64,000 bases of DNA from assembly GCF_000702505.1 (NCBI RefSeq), contig NZ_JNIM01000001.1:2666001-2730000 (forward strand). Direction: 5' to 3'. The translations under genes and the position numbers were made by a program. Source of the DNA: Thermogemmatispora carboxidivorans (GTDB lineage Bacteria; Chloroflexota; Ktedonobacteria; Ktedonobacterales; Ktedonobacteraceae). Below the pieces are notes generated by a model. It searched no databases and was not told the origin of the DNA. It saw only the letters and a program-made list of their open reading frames with translations. Below are positions 53,428-62,735 of the stretch, piece by piece (positions within the stretch are counted from its first letter, which is position 1; every line of letters starts with the position of its first letter).

Positions 53428-53907
53428 GTGGCTTCATCAGACGCGCCGTTTCAGCTCAAAGATCTGCTGACGCCCGCCACCATTCGCTTGCATGTTGCTG
53501 CCAGCGATCCCGGGCAGGTCATCCAAGAGGCTGGTCAGTTGTTGCTGGCCAGCGGCGCCATCGAGGAGCGCTACATCGAGGCCATGCGGCAGGCTCTGCA
53601 GACCTACGGCCCCTACATGGTCATTGTGCCAGGCGTGGCGCTCTTACATGCGCGCCCGAGCGATGGGGTCAAACGTCCCTGCATCAGCCTGCTGACGCTG
53701 GAGCCTCCCGTGCCCTTCGGCAACGAGGACAATGACCCGGTGAAGATCGCCATTGCCTTTGGCGCGGTGGACCGTCAGAAGCACCTGCAGGCACTCACCA
53801 TGCTGACCCAACTCTTGGCGAATGAGCAGGCGCTCTCAGCGATTCAGGCCAGTACCTCCGCCGAGGAAGTGATGCACATCATTGCAGCTGCCTCGCCCGC
53901 TTCGTGA
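53428..53907 (+). CDS. PTS EIIA, fructose/mannitol/ascorbate type (UlaC-like)
   Basis: The 159-residue domain has the EIIA-2 active site PGVALLHARPSDGV with His-74, and GAIEERYIEAMRQALQTYGP upstream of it, resembling UlaC/SgcA. It passes phosphate from HPr to the EIIB encoded next. The start is GTG at 53428 with GGAGAGAG upstream. It is the first gene of the plus-strand PTS operon, with a roughly 270-base leader from the MerR-type promoter. Confidence 0.9.
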   Translation: MASSDAPFQLKDLLTPATIRLHVAASDPGQVIQEAGQLLLASGAIEERYIEAMRQALQTYGPYMVIVPGVALLHARPSDGVKRPCISLLTLEPPVPFGNEDNDPVKIAIAFGAVDRQKHLQALTMLTQLLANEQALSAIQASTSAEEVMHIIAAASPAS

Positions 53908-53942
53908 GCGAGAACGCAGCAGAGGCTCAGGGGGAATGCATT

Positions 53943-54215
53943 GTGAAGATCTTAGCTGTCTGTGGCATGGGATTTGGCAGCAGCCTGGTTCTGCGCATGA
54001 CCATCGAGGACGTTCTCAAGGCCGCCGGTCTCAAGGCCCAGGTTGTCGTGAGCGATATCGGAACCGCGCGCTCGGAGCAGGCTGACATTATTGTCACTTC
54101 TGCCGAATTTGCGCGCCTGTTAGCCGATAGAGGCATCCCTATCGTCGTCATCAAGAACTATGTCGATCGAAAGGAGATGAAAGAGAAGCTGCTGCCCTTG
54201 GTGAAAGGCAGCTAG
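53943..54215 (+). CDS. PTS EIIB, ascorbate type (UlaB-like)
   Basis: The 90-residue protein begins at GTG 53943, with AGGGGG 8 bases upstream: KILAVCGMGFGSSLVLRMTI with the phospho-accepting Cys-7. The P-loop-like CGMGFGSS and the later IVVIKNYVDRKEMKEKLLP match the lactose/ascorbate EIIB group. It carries phosphate to the sugar on the EIIC channel. Confidence 0.92.
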   Translation: MKILAVCGMGFGSSLVLRMTIEDVLKAAGLKAQVVVSDIGTARSEQADIIVTSAEFARLLADRGIPIVVIKNYVDRKEMKEKLLPLVKGS

Positions 54216-54344
54216 CTGATGCTGAGGCCGAACTCAGCGCGAGCATCTGCCTTCAGCGAACAAGCACTGTTGTGGCCTGGAGAGAGACCTCCAGGCTCAC
54301 TCGTTAGCTAGCTAACGAGCCAGCCAGAAGAAGGATGGTGAACG

Positions 54345-55772
54345 ATGAACATTGTGCTTGCGATCGTTCAGTTCATTGTCTCGGAGATTTTGAGCAAGCC
54401 ACCGCTGCTGGTGGGATTGATTGCCCTTCTGGGCTTGCTGGTGCTACGACGCCCCGTCAGCGAATTGATTGCCGGAACGCTCAAGACCATCGTGGGCTTT
54501 TTGATTCTGACAGGCGGAGCCACTATTTTGATCGGCGCCCTGGCCCCACTGGGAACGATGGTGCAGGCCGGTTTTCACCTGCAGGGTGTGGTACCAACCA
54601 ATGAGGCAATTGTCAGTCTGGCCCAAAAAGCCTTTGGCGCACCAACAGCGCTCATCATGGCGTTCGGTTTTCTGGTCAACCTGATTTTAGCGCGCCTGAC
54701 CCCGGTAAAGTTCGTCTTCCTGACCGGTCATCATCTTTTCTACATGGCCACGGTGCTGGCCGTGGTTCTGGGGAGCGCGGGTATCACGGGCATCCATCAG
54801 GTCATATTGGGCGCGCTGATGCTAGGGACAATTGGGGCAGTGATGCCGGCCCTGGTCCATCCCTTTACGCGCAAGGTGACGCGCGATGCCGGCTTCGCCC
54901 TGGGTCACTTCAATACGTTCGGCTATATTACGTCGGGACTGGTGGGCAAGCTGGTGCGCCGCCTGGGGGCGCCACGGGCCAGCGCGGAGGATCTGGTAGT
55001 GCCAGAAGGGCTGTCTTTCCTTCGTGACTCGCTGGTGATGACCACGCTGACAATGGTGATCATTTATCTGGTCCTGGCCATTATTGCCGGACCAGCAGCG
55101 CTGGCGCAGGCCGCTGGCGGTGGGAACTATATCATGTTTGCCTTGACCCAGGCTCTGACCTTCGGGGCGGGCGTGGCCATTATCCTGGTCGGTGTACGCA
55201 TGATCCTGGCGGAGATCGTGCCGGCTTTCCGCGGTATAGCTGAGAAAGTGGTGCCCAACGCTTTGCCCGCCCTGGATTGCCCGACAACCTTCCCCTTTGC
55301 CCCCAACGCGGTCCTGATCGGCTTCATCATGAGCTTGCTGGGTGGCATCGTAGGTCTGTTCTTGATGGGACCACTGGGCCTGGCCCTGATTATTCCCGGT
55401 ATGGTGCCCCACTTCTTCGACGGTGGCACCTCTGGCGTCTATGGCAATTCTAGCGGCGGCTGGCTGGGAGCCGCCGTCGGCGCCTTCATCAATGGCCTGC
55501 TGATTACGCTCCTGCCAGCCTTGCTGCTGGCCTTCATGGGATCGTTCGGCCTGGCGAATACGACCTTCGGGGATACCGATTTCTGCCTGGCCGGCATCAT
55601 CACCGGGCTGGGAGCTAAGGCGGGCTTTTTCGGCTCCTATGCCGTGGTGGTGGTGCTGACCATTGTGCTCCTGGCTCTGGCCTCGTTCGTCACACTGCGC
55701 ATTACTCCGCGCAGTGGACCACAAGAGGAGACGCCTGAAACGGCTCAGGCAACCGCCGAGACAACCGCCTGA
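54345..55772 (+). CDS. PTS EIIC, L-ascorbate family (UlaA-like)
   Basis: The 475-residue membrane protein has about 10-11 membrane segments. Family blocks are KPPLLVGLIALLGLLVLRRP, LTPVKFVFLTGHHLFYMATV, LGHFNTFGYITSG, DCPTTFPFAPNAVLIGFIMS and GMVPHFFDGGTSGVYGNSSG. It imports L-ascorbate or a similar sugar acid with phosphorylation. No ascorbate catabolic genes (lactonase UlaG, decarboxylase UlaD) lie in the window, so the substrate is uncertain. A TAAC-rich AAGGATGG precedes the ATG. Confidence 0.93.
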   Translation: MNIVLAIVQFIVSEILSKPPLLVGLIALLGLLVLRRPVSELIAGTLKTIVGFLILTGGATILIGALAPLGTMVQAGFHLQGVVPTNEAIVSLAQKAFGAPTALIMAFGFLVNLILARLTPVKFVFLTGHHLFYMATVLAVVLGSAGITGIHQVILGALMLGTIGAVMPALVHPFTRKVTRDAGFALGHFNTFGYITSGLVGKLVRRLGAPRASAEDLVVPEGLSFLRDSLVMTTLTMVIIYLVLAIIAGPAALAQAAGGGNYIMFALTQALTFGAGVAIILVGVRMILAEIVPAFRGIAEKVVPNALPALDCPTTFPFAPNAVLIGFIMSLLGGIVGLFLMGPLGLALIIPGMVPHFFDGGTSGVYGNSSGGWLGAAVGAFINGLLITLLPALLLAFMGSFGLANTTFGDTDFCLAGIITGLGAKAGFFGSYAVVVVLTIVLLALASFVTLRITPRSGPQEETPETAQATAETTA

Positions 55773-55800
55773 GCGGATTTCTATAAGACTGGCTGCGTGT

Positions 55801-55862
55801 GAGGGCTTGCTCGTCCGCTCTGTTCTGCTCTGCCTCTGCCAACAGAGCACAAGCAAGCCCTC
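55801..55862 (+). terminator. Bipartite stem-loop after the PTS EIIC gene
   Basis: GAGGGCTTGCT (55801-55811) and AGCAAGCCCTC (55852-55862) form an 11-base stem, and inside the loop GCTCTGTT (55817-55824) pairs with AACAGAGC (55841-55848). TTT follows. It lies 29 bases after the EIIC stop and is a convincing terminator for the PTS operon. Confidence 0.75.
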
Positions 55863-56070
55863 TTTGCGTGGTGCGTTCTCCGTTCCCTCCTGCTGCAGGC
55901 TGGAACAGTGGCACGGGGCGCCCGCAGTAGTAACCCTCCGCTCTCACGAGGGAAAGGCCCCTACAGGGAGGACAGCCGCTCCCCATCAGCGCCTCCGACC
56001 TCCTCTCGCGCCATCTCCCCCGCTATGGTGTTTCCACCGGCAGATGGTCCCCAGCAGTCTTGATCAGCCG

Positions 56071-56931
56071 TTACTCGGCACCGAAGGTGTCAGGATCAGG
56101 ACCAAGACGCACCCCGGTATCGAGGGCCGAAATGGCGGCCACCTCTTCCTGACTCAATTCGAAATCAAAGATCTGGCAGTTCTCCCTGATGCGCTCAGCG
56201 TGCACCGACTTAGGAATGACCACCAGCCCAAGCTGTACGTGCCAGCGCAGCACAATCTGCGCCGGGGTCTTGCCATACTTGTCGGCCAGCTGCCTGAGCA
56301 GCGGTGTGCTGAGCAGGGTGTCTTTGCTTCCCTGTCCACCCAGAGGAAACCAAGACTCAACCTGAATGCCATGCGCTTTGGCATAATTCCGTGTTTCCTC
56401 TTGGGCAAAAGTGGGATGAAGCTCGATCTGGAGCACCGCCGGGACCACCTCGCTCTCCTGCAGGAGGCGCTCAAGATGGGCCGGCTTAAAATTGCTGACG
56501 CCGATCGCTCGCACCTTCCCGTCCTTGTAGGCGCGCTCCAGTCCTTTCCAGGTCTGGACCGTCAGACCCTTCATAGGCAGCGGCCAGTGGATCAAATAGA
56601 GATCCAGATAATCAAGACCCAGCTTCTTGAGGCTTGTCTCCAGGCCCTTGAGAGCCTGATCATAGCCATGATCTGTGTTCCAGAGCTTGCTGGTGATAAA
56701 CAGCTCTTCACGCGGCAGCCCGCTCTGCCGAATCGCTTCGCCAACCTCTTCTTCATTGCGGTAAGCGGCAGCGGTATCGATGAGACGGTAGCCGTTTTCA
56801 AAGGCCGCCAGCACGCTGCTTATTGTCTGCTCCTTCGGCGTCAAGAAGACTCCGAGACCAAGCTGCGGCATGCGTACGCCGTTGTTCAAGGTAACCCAGG
56901 GAATATCGGCATGCACCTGATGATCTGGCAT
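56071..56931 (-). CDS. Aldo/keto reductase
   Basis: The 286-residue NADPH-dependent oxidoreductase has the catalytic tetrad: Asp-52 and Tyr-57 in LIDTAAAYRNEEEVG, Lys-82 in FITSKLWNTDHG and His-115 in YLIHWPLPMKG. The cofactor segment IVLRWHVQLGLVVIPKS is also typical. It reduces aldehydes or ketones to alcohols (2,5-diketo-gluconate-reductase-like subfamily). The substrate is unknown. It is monocistronic and convergent with the PTS operon. Confidence 0.94.
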   Translation of the reverse strand: MPDHQVHADIPWVTLNNGVRMPQLGLGVFLTPKEQTISSVLAAFENGYRLIDTAAAYRNEEEVGEAIRQSGLPREELFITSKLWNTDHGYDQALKGLETSLKKLGLDYLDLYLIHWPLPMKGLTVQTWKGLERAYKDGKVRAIGVSNFKPAHLERLLQESEVVPAVLQIELHPTFAQEETRNYAKAHGIQVESWFPLGGQGSKDTLLSTPLLRQLADKYGKTPAQIVLRWHVQLGLVVIPKSVHAERIRENCQIFDFELSQEEVAAISALDTGVRLGPDPDTFGAE

Positions 56932-57431
56932 CTTTCCCTCTTATCCTTCTCAATTGTTATAACGGTGCTAGCAGAAGGATGGGAACCGGAGAGACGGCCT
57001 GATTAAGGCTAACAGCCCCAGGCCGGACTGCTCCCGATCCCCCATAACCTAGCACGAATCTGGCCTGAGCCGCAAGGAAGGGGGCCTTCCACAGAGAGAG
57101 TATATCCAGTCAGCAGCGGCCAGCGTTAGGAGAATTCTCGCCAGAAATTGGCAAATTCTGCACACACCTTGCTGCTGTCGCCAGCAAACCTGGGCTGCTC
57201 CTTCCTCAACGCTTGCTTAGTGTCCAGCGAGAGCAGCAAGACAGGACAAGGCATAAAGGCTTAGTCGAAGCAGCAGCAGATGGAGACACCGACTGGAGAG
57301 GCCAGCCGGAAGAGCTTTTCTGGTTCAGGAGAAGTACCAGGACAGGGTCAAGCAGAAGGGGAAAGAGCGTCGAGGACTAGGCCAGCCCTGCCCTGCCTGG
57401 GTACAGGCAGGGGAAAGGCTACCTTCGTAGT
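56932..57431. other. Gene-free stretch between the reductase and LacI genes
   Basis: No gene is supported in these 500 bases. The part near 56940 must carry the reductase promoter, but no strong consensus was found. The end near 57380-57420 has GC-rich inverted pieces (GCCTGGGTACAGGC at 57396-57409) that may terminate the LacI gene. Confidence 0.4.
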
Positions 57432-58535
57432 CTAGCTCTTTTCCCTGCCAAGCCGTCCCTGGCGTGGTGGCCCACAGGACTCGCGAATCACCAGCGAGGT
57501 CGCCAGCTCCACATGATGGGTCTCCAGGGACTGGCCAGCGATCAGGCGCAAGAGCATCTCTGCAGCCATCCGCCCCATCTCCTCCAAAGGCTGACGGATC
57601 GTCGTCAGCGGCGGCGCCAGATGGGCCGAGTACGTCACATCATCGAAGCCGATGACGCTCATCTCTTCGGGAATGCGAACATGGCGCCGGTAGAGCGCCT
57701 GGTAGACCCCAGTCGCCTGGGCATCGTTCCCAGCAAAAATGGCGGTCGGCGGGTCCGGCAAGTCGAGCAGAGCCTCCGTCTGCCGGATGCCATCACCCAG
57801 CAAATAGCTTCCCTCACAGATCAAGGCCGGATCAACGGCGATTCCCGCCTGCTCCAGAGCCTCGCGATAGCCCGCCAGCCGCGCCCGCGAGGTTGTCAGA
57901 TGCAGCGGGCCGGTGATAATGCCGATGCGCCGATGGCCCAGCGAGAGCAAATACTCCGTAGCGGTATAGCCACCGAGCCAGATCGTCGAGCCAATCGTCG
58001 GGAAGGCCGTTGTCGGCTCGTTGCGGTCACCAATGGCCACAAAAGGAATCCCTTGCTCTAAGAGAGTATCAGCGATCCCGACTCGCTCGTAGGGGAGCAA
58101 GAGCAGAACGCCATCGCTCGATTGATCGAGGATACGCCGTAACCAGAGACGCTCGGTTGCCTCATCCTCATTAGTTGCAAAGACCACGAGGCGGTAGCCG
58201 CTCTGCTCCAGCACCTCCTGCACCCCCTGCATGATGCCGAGATCATAGCCACCCTCCAGGCGCATCAGCACCAGGTCGATTAAGCCACTACGCCCCCGGC
58301 GCAGATGGCGCGCAGCGTGGTTCTGGACATAATCGCTCTGCTCGATCAGGCGCTGGATGCGGGCACGTGTCTTCTCACCGACGCCAGGCCGCTGATTAAG
58401 GACCTTGGAGACCGTTGTGGTCGAGACGCCTGCGCGCCTGGCGATCTCTACCATCGTTAAGCGCTTTGGTCGTTTTGGTTCCAGTGTCGGCCCCTCCCCT
58501 GTCCCAGTAGGTAAACGATAACTCAGAGAGATCAT
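57432..58535 (-). CDS. LacI-family transcriptional repressor of the alpha-glucan locus
   Basis: The HTH reads MVEIARRAGVSTTTVSKVLN, followed by a sugar-binding sensor domain (RSGLIDLVLMRLEGGYDLGI, LLSLGHRRIGIITGPLHLTT, IFAGNDAQATGVYQALY, EMSVIGFDDVTYSAHLAPPL). The start at 58535 gives a 27-residue lead before the HTH. ATG 58454 would place the HTH at the N-terminus, but no ribosome binding site is seen for either. An operator-like GTAAACGATAAC lies at 58511-58522, which would fit the later start. It is divergent from the binding-protein operon. Confidence 0.88.
   Translation of the reverse strand: MISLSYRLPTGTGEGPTLEPKRPKRLTMVEIARRAGVSTTTVSKVLNQRPGVGEKTRARIQRLIEQSDYVQNHAARHLRRGRSGLIDLVLMRLEGGYDLGIMQGVQEVLEQSGYRLVVFATNEDEATERLWLRRILDQSSDGVLLLLPYERVGIADTLLEQGIPFVAIGDRNEPTTAFPTIGSTIWLGGYTATEYLLSLGHRRIGIITGPLHLTTSRARLAGYREALEQAGIAVDPALICEGSYLLGDGIRQTEALLDLPDPPTAIFAGNDAQATGVYQALYRRHVRIPEEMSVIGFDDVTYSAHLAPPLTTIRQPLEEMGRMAAEMLLRLIAGQSLETHHVELATSLVIRESCGPPRQGRLGREKS
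58511..58522. promoter_or_regulatory. LacI operator-like site at the start of the lacI gene
   Basis: GTAAACGATAAC matches 11 of 12 bases of the site at 58704-58715. It overlaps the first codons of the 58535 start or the leader of the 58454 start. It suggests autorepression or a looped complex with the other site, about 190 bases away. Confidence 0.55.
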
Positions 58536-58657
58536 TTCAATGGTACCACGCTCTGCCCTCCATGTCAACGCACGCCCCAAGCGTTCACTGCACAGACAAG
58601 GCTCCTACACAGCTGCTAGCGCCCCCGGGTCAAGGAAAACGAGTACTTAGACCTCCC

Positions 58658-58715
58658 TTGACAATCCTCAGTTTCTATGCTACCTTCTACCTCAGAAGGC
58701 AGAGTAAACGTTAAC
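58658..58715 (+). promoter_or_regulatory. Promoter and LacI operator of the alpha-glucan operon
   Basis: TTGACA (58658-58663), a 17-base spacer and an extended -10 (TGC before TACCTT, 58681-58686) are followed by GTAAACGTTAAC at 58704-58715, a palindrome with the central CG typical of LacI operators. It lies about 390 bases before the binding-protein start at 59102. The rest of the leader holds no supported gene. Confidence 0.65.
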
Positions 58716-59101
58716 CTTGTCTTGCTTCGGCTCACCCAGCTCGTCAGCGCTTGACGGGAGCCAGTGCCTGCCAATGTTTGCCAGCGACAGATACGCTTAA
58801 GGAGGTCACTCAGCTATGGCGCTCTTCGCTTCTCCCCCACCAGCACCAACACGCTCATCCTGAGCCGCCCTCACGTTGGCATCGCTCGCCTCGCTTCCGC
58901 GTTGACCGCTATCCCTGGCTGGAAGGACCGAGTTCTTGACCCAGCCGGCTTGCGCGGTCAGACGCAGCAGGCCCTCTTTTCTACGCTCTTCTGTGGCCAG
59001 GTCGGGATCAGTTGTCATGTGGTGTCTCGGACGTGGCTTATATGGACGTCCGGACGGCATGACATAGGGATATTCTGTCTATTTACCAAGGAGGTCATCC
59101 T

Positions 59102-60472
59102 ATGAGCACGCAAGGACCAGGGTCCCCTCTGAATCGCCGCCGCTTCTTGCAGCGCTCGCTGGCGCTGGGGGCCGGCGTCGCGGGCCTGGAGCTGCTCGCG
59201 GCCTGCGGTGGCACCAGCAGCAGCTCTACCACCGTCACAGCTACCGTCAATACGCTTCCCCCGTCCACCAATCCCGGAGCCGTCTACGTCTTCAACCAGG
59301 TTGTCAAAGACTTCGAGCAGGCCTATCCTCACGAGCACATCGTCGGCAAGAACGACCCCTACGACCCAACAACCTACTTCGCGAAACTGGCCGCTAATCA
59401 GCTTGAGGATGGCGTCCAGAGCTATTTTACTGAGCCCCCGCTGCTGATCGCTCGCCATGCTGTGGCCGACATTACCAATCTGGCTAGAAGCTGGTCCTCG
59501 TTCAAGGACTATATCCCGAGCATCGCCTCGATCGTGACCCGCGGCGATCGCGTTTATGGGATTCCGGTCAATGGCTATGTTCTCGGCATCTTCTATAACC
59601 GCAAGCTTTTCAGCGGGGCTGGCCTCGACCCCGATAAGCCGCCCACTACCTGGGAGGAGTTCCGCGGCTATGCCAAGCAGCTCACCAGTTCGAAGGTGGC
59701 TGGCTTTGCTGAAACCAGCACGGCTAACCAGGGCGGCTGGCACTTCACCAACTGGATGTACACCGCCGGCGGCGACCTGGAGTCCTCCGATGGCACGAAG
59801 GCCGTCTTCAACAGCTCCCAAGGGGTCAGCGTGCTCAATTTCCTGAAGGCCATGCGCTTCACCGATCGTTCGATGACCCAGCAGCAGCTGCTGACGCAGG
59901 CCGATACGTTGCAGCTGCTGGCAACCGGCAAGGTAGCGATGGTGGTGATGGCCCCGGACCAGCTCAATGCGCTCCAGGCCCAATATCAGGCCAATTTGAA
60001 GGATTTTGGCATTGGGCCCATGCCCCAGAACGGGGGGAACGCGGCGCTCACTGGCGGCAATCTTTGGGTCTTCAATCCGAAGTCGGCTCCCGAGGTGATC
60101 AAGGCCGCCTTTGACTACGTGATCTATTCGAACTTCAATCTGGAGGTTGTCGAGCGCAGTCTGGCTCAACAGGCTGCCTCCGGCCAGGCCGTGGGTGCGC
60201 CAACGGCGGTGCTGTTCCAGGGAGCCTTCCAGCAACAGCTCTCGGCCCTCTATCGCAAGTACGCCACGGTGCCCCTGGAGAACTATACGTCCTTCATGAA
60301 TGCGAAGCTGCAGCTCCGCCCGGAGCCGCGCAATCAGACGCAGAAAATGTATGCTGCCCTCGATCCGGTGATGCAGGCGATTTTGACCGATCCGAAAGCC
60401 GATGCGGAAACGCTGCTGAACCAGGCCGCTCATCAGTTCCAGCAGATCCTCGATCAGTCCAGCGCGTCCTAG
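59102..60472 (+). CDS. Sugar ABC transporter substrate-binding lipoprotein
   Basis: The 456-residue family 1 binding protein has a twin-arginine pattern (NRRRFLQRSLALGAGVAG) followed by a lipobox (LAAC, GG). The body shows VFNQVVKDFEQAYPHEHIVG, GVQSYFTEPPLLIARH, GIPVNGYVLGIFYNRKLFSG and NGGNAALTGGNLWVF. AAGGAGG lies 7 bases before the ATG. It is the first gene of the operon with two permeases and a GH87 enzyme, so it probably binds alpha-glucan oligosaccharides. The ligand is inferred from the context. Confidence 0.9.
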   Translation: MSTQGPGSPLNRRRFLQRSLALGAGVAGLELLAACGGTSSSSTTVTATVNTLPPSTNPGAVYVFNQVVKDFEQAYPHEHIVGKNDPYDPTTYFAKLAANQLEDGVQSYFTEPPLLIARHAVADITNLARSWSSFKDYIPSIASIVTRGDRVYGIPVNGYVLGIFYNRKLFSGAGLDPDKPPTTWEEFRGYAKQLTSSKVAGFAETSTANQGGWHFTNWMYTAGGDLESSDGTKAVFNSSQGVSVLNFLKAMRFTDRSMTQQQLLTQADTLQLLATGKVAMVVMAPDQLNALQAQYQANLKDFGIGPMPQNGGNAALTGGNLWVFNPKSAPEVIKAAFDYVIYSNFNLEVVERSLAQQAASGQAVGAPTAVLFQGAFQQQLSALYRKYATVPLENYTSFMNAKLQLRPEPRNQTQKMYAALDPVMQAILTDPKADAETLLNQAAHQFQQILDQSSAS

Positions 60473-60580
60473 GGGAGGCTGCCCGCGCTGTCTCTGCGCC
60501 GCGCGCCAGCGCAGTGCCGTCAGAAGGGAAGGTCTGGGCCGATGGCGCTGCGCCGGCGCGGCGCGCTGAAGGAGGGCTTC

Positions 60581-61588
60581 ATGTCATATTCTTCGTCATC
60601 ACCATCGCCGCTGTCGCCCCCTCGCGAGTCGACGCCGGCCTCGACGCCAGGCACAGGACTGGTGGCCGCCCGCGGGGAGCACGCTCGCCGTCGCCAGGGT
60701 CCGCTCAATCGAGGACTCCAGGCCCGTTGGCGCCAGGTCCAGGGCTATCTCTTTCTCTTGCCGGCACTCCTGATCTTTGCGCTCTTTGTCTGGTATCCGG
60801 TGGTGCTGGGGTTCGTGATGAGCTTCCAGAGTGTCGATCTGATCAACCCTGCGACCTGGGTCGGCTGGACAAATTACCGCCACGTCCTGGCAGATCCCCT
60901 GTTCGCCATCGCCTGGCGGAATACGCTGGCTTTTACTGGTTATGCTTTGCTCTTCGGCTATCTGGTGCCGTTGGCGCTGGCACTGGCAATCAATGAGATG
61001 CGCCACGGCAAAAGCTACTTCCGTCTGGCTTTTTATTTGCCGGTGATGCTGCCGCCGATTGTGACGGTCTTTCTATGGCGCTGGATGTACGATCCCGACT
61101 CGGGCCTGCTGAATGCTCTGTTGAGCCTCGTCCATCTGCCAGGCCGACTCTGGCTGGAAGACCCCCAAACGGCTCTGCCTGCCCTGGTGGTGGTGGCAAC
61201 CTGGAGCGCCGCCGGCTCAACGATGCTCGTCTATCTGGCCGCTCTTCAGGGAGTGCCTGCCTCGCTCTACGAGGCGGCGGAGATCGATGGGGCCGGCTTC
61301 TGGCGCCGCCTCTGGCACGTGACCCTTCCTTGCATTCGCCCTATCATGCTGCTGATGCTGGTGCTGCAGATTATTGCGACGATGCAGGTCTTTATTGAGC
61401 CGTTCACAATCACCGGCGGCGGCCCCCAGCATGCTACGCTGAGCGTTCTGCTGCTGATCTATACCTATGCTTTCCAGAATGCAGACTTCGGTGAGGCAAG
61501 CGCTCTGAGTGTGATGCTGTTCCTGGTGCTGGCCGCCTTCGCTCTGGTGTATATGCGAATGACCAGTCGCCTGCTGCAAGGAGATTGA
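60581..61588 (+). CDS. Sugar ABC transporter permease, MalF type
   Basis: The start at 60581 has AAGGAGG 5 bases upstream; an earlier ATG at 60542 lacks one. The 335-residue protein has a Ser/Pro/Arg-rich N-terminus of about 50 residues, six membrane segments (FLLPALLIFALFVWYPVVLG first) and an EAA loop LYEAAEIDGAGFWRRLWHVT, with GGGPQHATLSVLLLIYTYAF near the end. The usual Ala-Arg of the loop is Ala-Glu. It pairs with the next permease. Confidence 0.92.
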   Translation: MSYSSSSPSPLSPPRESTPASTPGTGLVAARGEHARRRQGPLNRGLQARWRQVQGYLFLLPALLIFALFVWYPVVLGFVMSFQSVDLINPATWVGWTNYRHVLADPLFAIAWRNTLAFTGYALLFGYLVPLALALAINEMRHGKSYFRLAFYLPVMLPPIVTVFLWRWMYDPDSGLLNALLSLVHLPGRLWLEDPQTALPALVVVATWSAAGSTMLVYLAALQGVPASLYEAAEIDGAGFWRRLWHVTLPCIRPIMLLMLVLQIIATMQVFIEPFTITGGGPQHATLSVLLLIYTYAFQNADFGEASALSVMLFLVLAAFALVYMRMTSRLLQGD

Positions 61589-61590
61589 CT

Positions 61591-62601
61591 ATGGAGATGG
61601 ATCGGTCTGAAACCCAGCGTCGGCAGGATGAGCCGTCGCCGGTGACTACCGGCGGGCAGCGCTGGCTCGTCTGGCGACTACGCCTGGCCGGTCGCCGCCC
61701 TTCTGGAGACCCGACAGCCAGTAGCGAGCGGACGCTGATCTCTCCCTTGATGCTCCGCCGCCCCTCGGTGCGCGCGCTCTACTGGGGCGTCTTCTCGCTG
61801 CTGCTGTTGGCAACTGCGACAACCTTCGGCCCGCTCTATTGGATGGTGAGCGGGGCGCTGAAGTCCAATGTGGAGATCTTTCAGACGCCTCCCACTTTCT
61901 GGCCCACTCATCCCCAGTGGAGCAATTATAGCAATGCCTGGCAGATTCTGCAGCTTCCGCTCTATATGTGGAATTCGCTGCTTCTGGCTGCAGGGGCCGT
62001 GGTACTGCAGCTGCTGGTCTCGGCAACGGCAGCGTATGCGCTTTCGAAGCTGCGTCTGCGAGGTAAGCAGGCGATTCAGTTCGCTTTCTTCGCGACTTTG
62101 ATGGTGCCTTCGGTCGTCTATCTGATCCCTCAGTTCGTCAACATTAGCGATCTGCCGCTGATCCATGTGTCGCTGATCAATAACTGGGCTGGGGTCTGGC
62201 TGCCGGAGGCGGCCAACGCCTTCAATATTCTGGTCCTGAAGAGCTTCTTCGATACGATCCCTGGCGAGCTGATCGACGCCGCCCGTCTGGATGGGGCCAG
62301 TAGTTGGCAGGTCTTTCTACGCATTGTGCTCCCACTCTCACGCCCGGCTCTGGCTGTGATCACCATCTTTACGGTGATCGCTTCCTGGAAAGATTTCCTC
62401 TGGCCGCTGCTGGTGCTCTCGAATAGCAATCTGCAGCCACTGCTGGTGGCCTTGTACCACGAGTCGAGCCTCAACGCCAATTTGCCTTTCAGCTATTTGA
62501 TGGCCGGTCTGGTCTTTACCAGCATTCCGCCCATTGTGCTGTTCTTGCTCTTCCAGCGCCAGATCATTCGTGGCGTCAATCTGACCGGCCTCAAAGGTTA
62601 G
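61591..62601 (+). CDS. Sugar ABC transporter permease, MalG type
   Basis: The start at 61591 has AAGGAG 7 bases upstream and lies 2 bases after the stop of the MalF-type gene. The 336-residue permease has a basic N-terminus of about 65 residues, six membrane segments (WGVFSLLLLATATTFGPLYW first) and an EAA loop LIDAARLDGASSWQVFLRIV. It ends with the usual FLLFQRQIIRGVNLTGLKG. No ATPase gene follows. Confidence 0.92.
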   Translation: MEMDRSETQRRQDEPSPVTTGGQRWLVWRLRLAGRRPSGDPTASSERTLISPLMLRRPSVRALYWGVFSLLLLATATTFGPLYWMVSGALKSNVEIFQTPPTFWPTHPQWSNYSNAWQILQLPLYMWNSLLLAAGAVVLQLLVSATAAYALSKLRLRGKQAIQFAFFATLMVPSVVYLIPQFVNISDLPLIHVSLINNWAGVWLPEAANAFNILVLKSFFDTIPGELIDAARLDGASSWQVFLRIVLPLSRPALAVITIFTVIASWKDFLWPLLVLSNSNLQPLLVALYHESSLNANLPFSYLMAGLVFTSIPPIVLFLLFQRQIIRGVNLTGLKG

Positions 62602-62735
62602 GCCAGGACGGCCAAACAGGTTCAGGGAGGTCAGGAGCGTTCTTTCTGGGTGGTCTGCCTGCCCCGGGTGGTGGGCCAGCTCCAACGCTCTTGCCTTCCG
62701 GTGAGACATGGAGTTGTCATGAAAGGAGGTATCTG

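Noticed and set aside
54822-55856. Long minus-strand open frame (344 codons) opposite the PTS EIIC gene
   Set aside because: Its composition (His/Gln-rich, repeated short motifs) is that of an antisense shadow; the plus-strand gene is a clear UlaA homologue.
55663-57006. 447-codon plus-strand frame across the aldo/keto reductase
   Set aside because: The minus strand encodes a reductase with a complete catalytic tetrad; the plus frame shows no domain.
59015-60433. 472-codon minus-strand open frame opposite the binding-protein gene
   Set aside because: There is no ribosome binding site and no family features, and it is fully covered by a convincing lipoprotein gene.
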